A stretch of DNA of 6,447 nt from positions 1 to 6,447 of the forward strand of contig JBGSIZ010000081.1 of NCBI GenBank assembly GCA_041742255.1, read 5' to 3'. The DNA comes from JBGSIZ01 sp041742255. GTDB taxonomy: Bacteria > Pseudomonadota > Alphaproteobacteria > Rhodobacterales > Rhodobacteraceae. Position 1 is the first letter of the stretch. Each line of letters opens with the position of its first letter. The notes beneath the pieces are model-generated. The model was not told where the DNA came from, made no database searches, and saw only the letters and a list, made by a program, of their open reading frames with translations. The translations under genes were made by a program, and so were the position numbers. This document shows positions 5,398 through 6,447 of this stretch, one piece after another.

Positions 5398-6447
5398 ACC
5401 GCAACACCTGCGCCGGTTTCGCCTCCAATGCGCGCACGGCAAACCCCAGCCCGGCAAGGCTCGAGGCCAGAATGCCGCCCATGACGATCCACAGGGCGTT
5501 TGACCAGATCGGGGTGAATGTGTCTTCCATGATGAAGGTCGTCACGGCCCAGCCGCCCGCCATCCCCGCGCCAATTGCCACTACCCCGGCCCCAAGCCCC
5601 AGCAGGCCGGACCGCAGCGCAAAGGATCGCAGGATGCGACCGCGCGTGGCCCCCAGCGTTTTCAACACCGCGCTTTCGAACGTGCGGGCCTGTTGTCCCG
5701 CCGCCGCCGCGCCGATCAGCACCAGAAATCCGGTGACCAACGTGGCCAACGCCCCGTATCGGACGGCTGCCGATATGCCCGTGACCAGTTCCAGCACCTG
5801 ATCAATGGCATCCCGCACCCGGATCGCCGTGATGTTGGGATAGGCGGTGGCCAGATCGCGCAGGATTGCGGCCTCTCCCTCGGGCGCGGAATAGACGGTT
5901 GATATCCAGCTGTGCGGTGCCCCCTGTAGGGCCGCAGGGTTCATCGCGATGACAAACCCGATGCCCGCCGTTTCAAAATTCACCTGTCGAAAGCTGGCGA
6001 CGGTTGCCGTGATGTCGCGCCCAAGGATGTTCACCGTGACCGTATCGCCGAGGACCAGCCCGATTTCGCGGGCTTCTTCGTCCGCAAAGCTGAGAAGGGG
6101 GGGGCCGGAATAGTCCGCCGCCCACCACGCGCCTTCGGTCACGACCGTATCTTCGGGCAGGTCGGCGGAATAGGTGACCCCCCGGTCGCCTTGGATGACC
6201 CAATGCCCACCTGCGACCTCGGACGCGGGGCGTCCGTTGATCTGGGTGATGATCCCGCGCAGCATCGGGGCCGCGTCCACCTTGGTCACGGTGGGATCGT
6301 CGGCCAACCGCGCCCGAAAGCCGTCAATCTGATCCGGCTGAATGTCCACAAAGAAATAGGACGGTGCCACGGCAGGCAAATCATCGTTAAAGGCCGCCCG
6401 CAGGTTGCCATCAATCTGCCCGACCGAGGCCAAAACCGGCTATCCCC
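5387..6447 (-). CDS. YbbP/FtsX-like ABC transporter permease, C-terminal part (5' end missing, probable frameshift)
   Basis: The frame is open from 6439 down to the TAA at 5387-5389, about 350 residues. It is the C-terminal portion of a large FtsX/MacB-type permease (COG3127, YbbP-like, usually about 800 or more residues). After VLASVGQIDGNLR comes a large extracytoplasmic domain (from about residue 20 to 215, counting from the codon at 6431-6433), with APSYFFVDIQPDQIDGF and GAWWAADYSGPP. Three C-terminal membrane segments follow (about 223-245, 272-300 and 312-333). Between the first two lies the FtsX signature ESAVLKTLGATRGRILRSFALRSGLLGL (about 253-280), the cytosolic coupling loop that meets the ATPase. 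E. coli YbbAP adjoins tesA and is thought to handle lipid or envelope substrates; the partner ATPase is outside this window. The visible frame is closed upstream by TAG at 6440-6442. TTG at 6431 would be the only nearby start, but it falls inside a conserved membrane segment. The bases beyond it (GGG ATA GCC) would continue that segment in another frame, so a one-base frameshift near 6437-6440 is likely. Confidence 0.8.

Noticed and set aside
3810..5492. 560-codon open frame antisense to the whole of gltX
   Set aside because: It is in exact codon register with gltX, so its stops would need TTA, CTA or TCA codons in gltX, which GC-rich genomes avoid. The predicted protein is rich in R, H, G and Q, with no recognisable domain.
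1..6447. Hidden mobile element, toxin-antitoxin, defence or phage system
   Set aside because: Every interval is covered by a recognisable chromosomal gene or a short gap. No small divergent gene pairs, att-like repeats or composition breaks are visible.

Overview
This is GC-rich DNA from what looks like an alphaproteobacterium, most likely a Rhodobacterales/Roseobacter-type marine bacterium. The evidence is strong G/C bias at third codon positions, near absence of TTA, CTA and TCA codons (which leaves long open antisense shadows), and the lineage flavour of the FtsX-like permease, the small zincin and a short GluRS with a HIGN signature. The window is densely packed with ordinary chromosomal genes. 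It contains no tRNA or rRNA gene, insertion sequence, CRISPR array, phage gene or recognisable defence system, and no gene-free stretch longer than about 120 bp.

Layout, left to right. (1) The 3' part of a WrbA-like flavodoxin-type quinone oxidoreductase (+), cut by the window edge. It is followed by a 12-bp perfect hairpin whose T-tract lies on the minus-strand side. (2) A secreted endonuclease/exonuclease/phosphatase-fold hydrolase (+, start 583). (3) Convergent to it, separated by only 19 bp, a PfkB-type sugar-phosphate kinase closely resembling E. coli Pfk-2 (-). (4) Upstream of pfkB on the same strand, a Tat-exported metallo-beta-lactamase-fold hydrolase (-). (5) A small zincin-type metallopeptidase (-), separated from gene 4 by a bulged hairpin. 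(6) Divergent from the peptidase, across a 65-bp gap, a 441-residue glutamyl-tRNA synthetase (+). (7) Convergent to gltX, with a 17-bp gap, the C-terminal part of a YbbP/FtsX-like ABC permease (-), cut by the window edge and probably frameshifted in the last few visible bases.

The genes do not form one pathway. Only the minus-strand pair MBL hydrolase then pfkB (65-bp gap) is a plausible two-gene unit. The metallopeptidase lies further upstream on the same strand and might read through into them. The most notable non-coding structure is a perfect 14-bp inverted repeat in the MBL-pfkB gap. In the pfkB mRNA its downstream arm covers most of the ribosome binding site and the whole start codon, which suggests translational control of the kinase. 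I see no wholly new multi-gene system here. The worthwhile leads are this hairpin, the altered NXXE motif in PfkB, the apparent frameshift in the permease, and the opposed polarity of the wrbA-downstream terminator.
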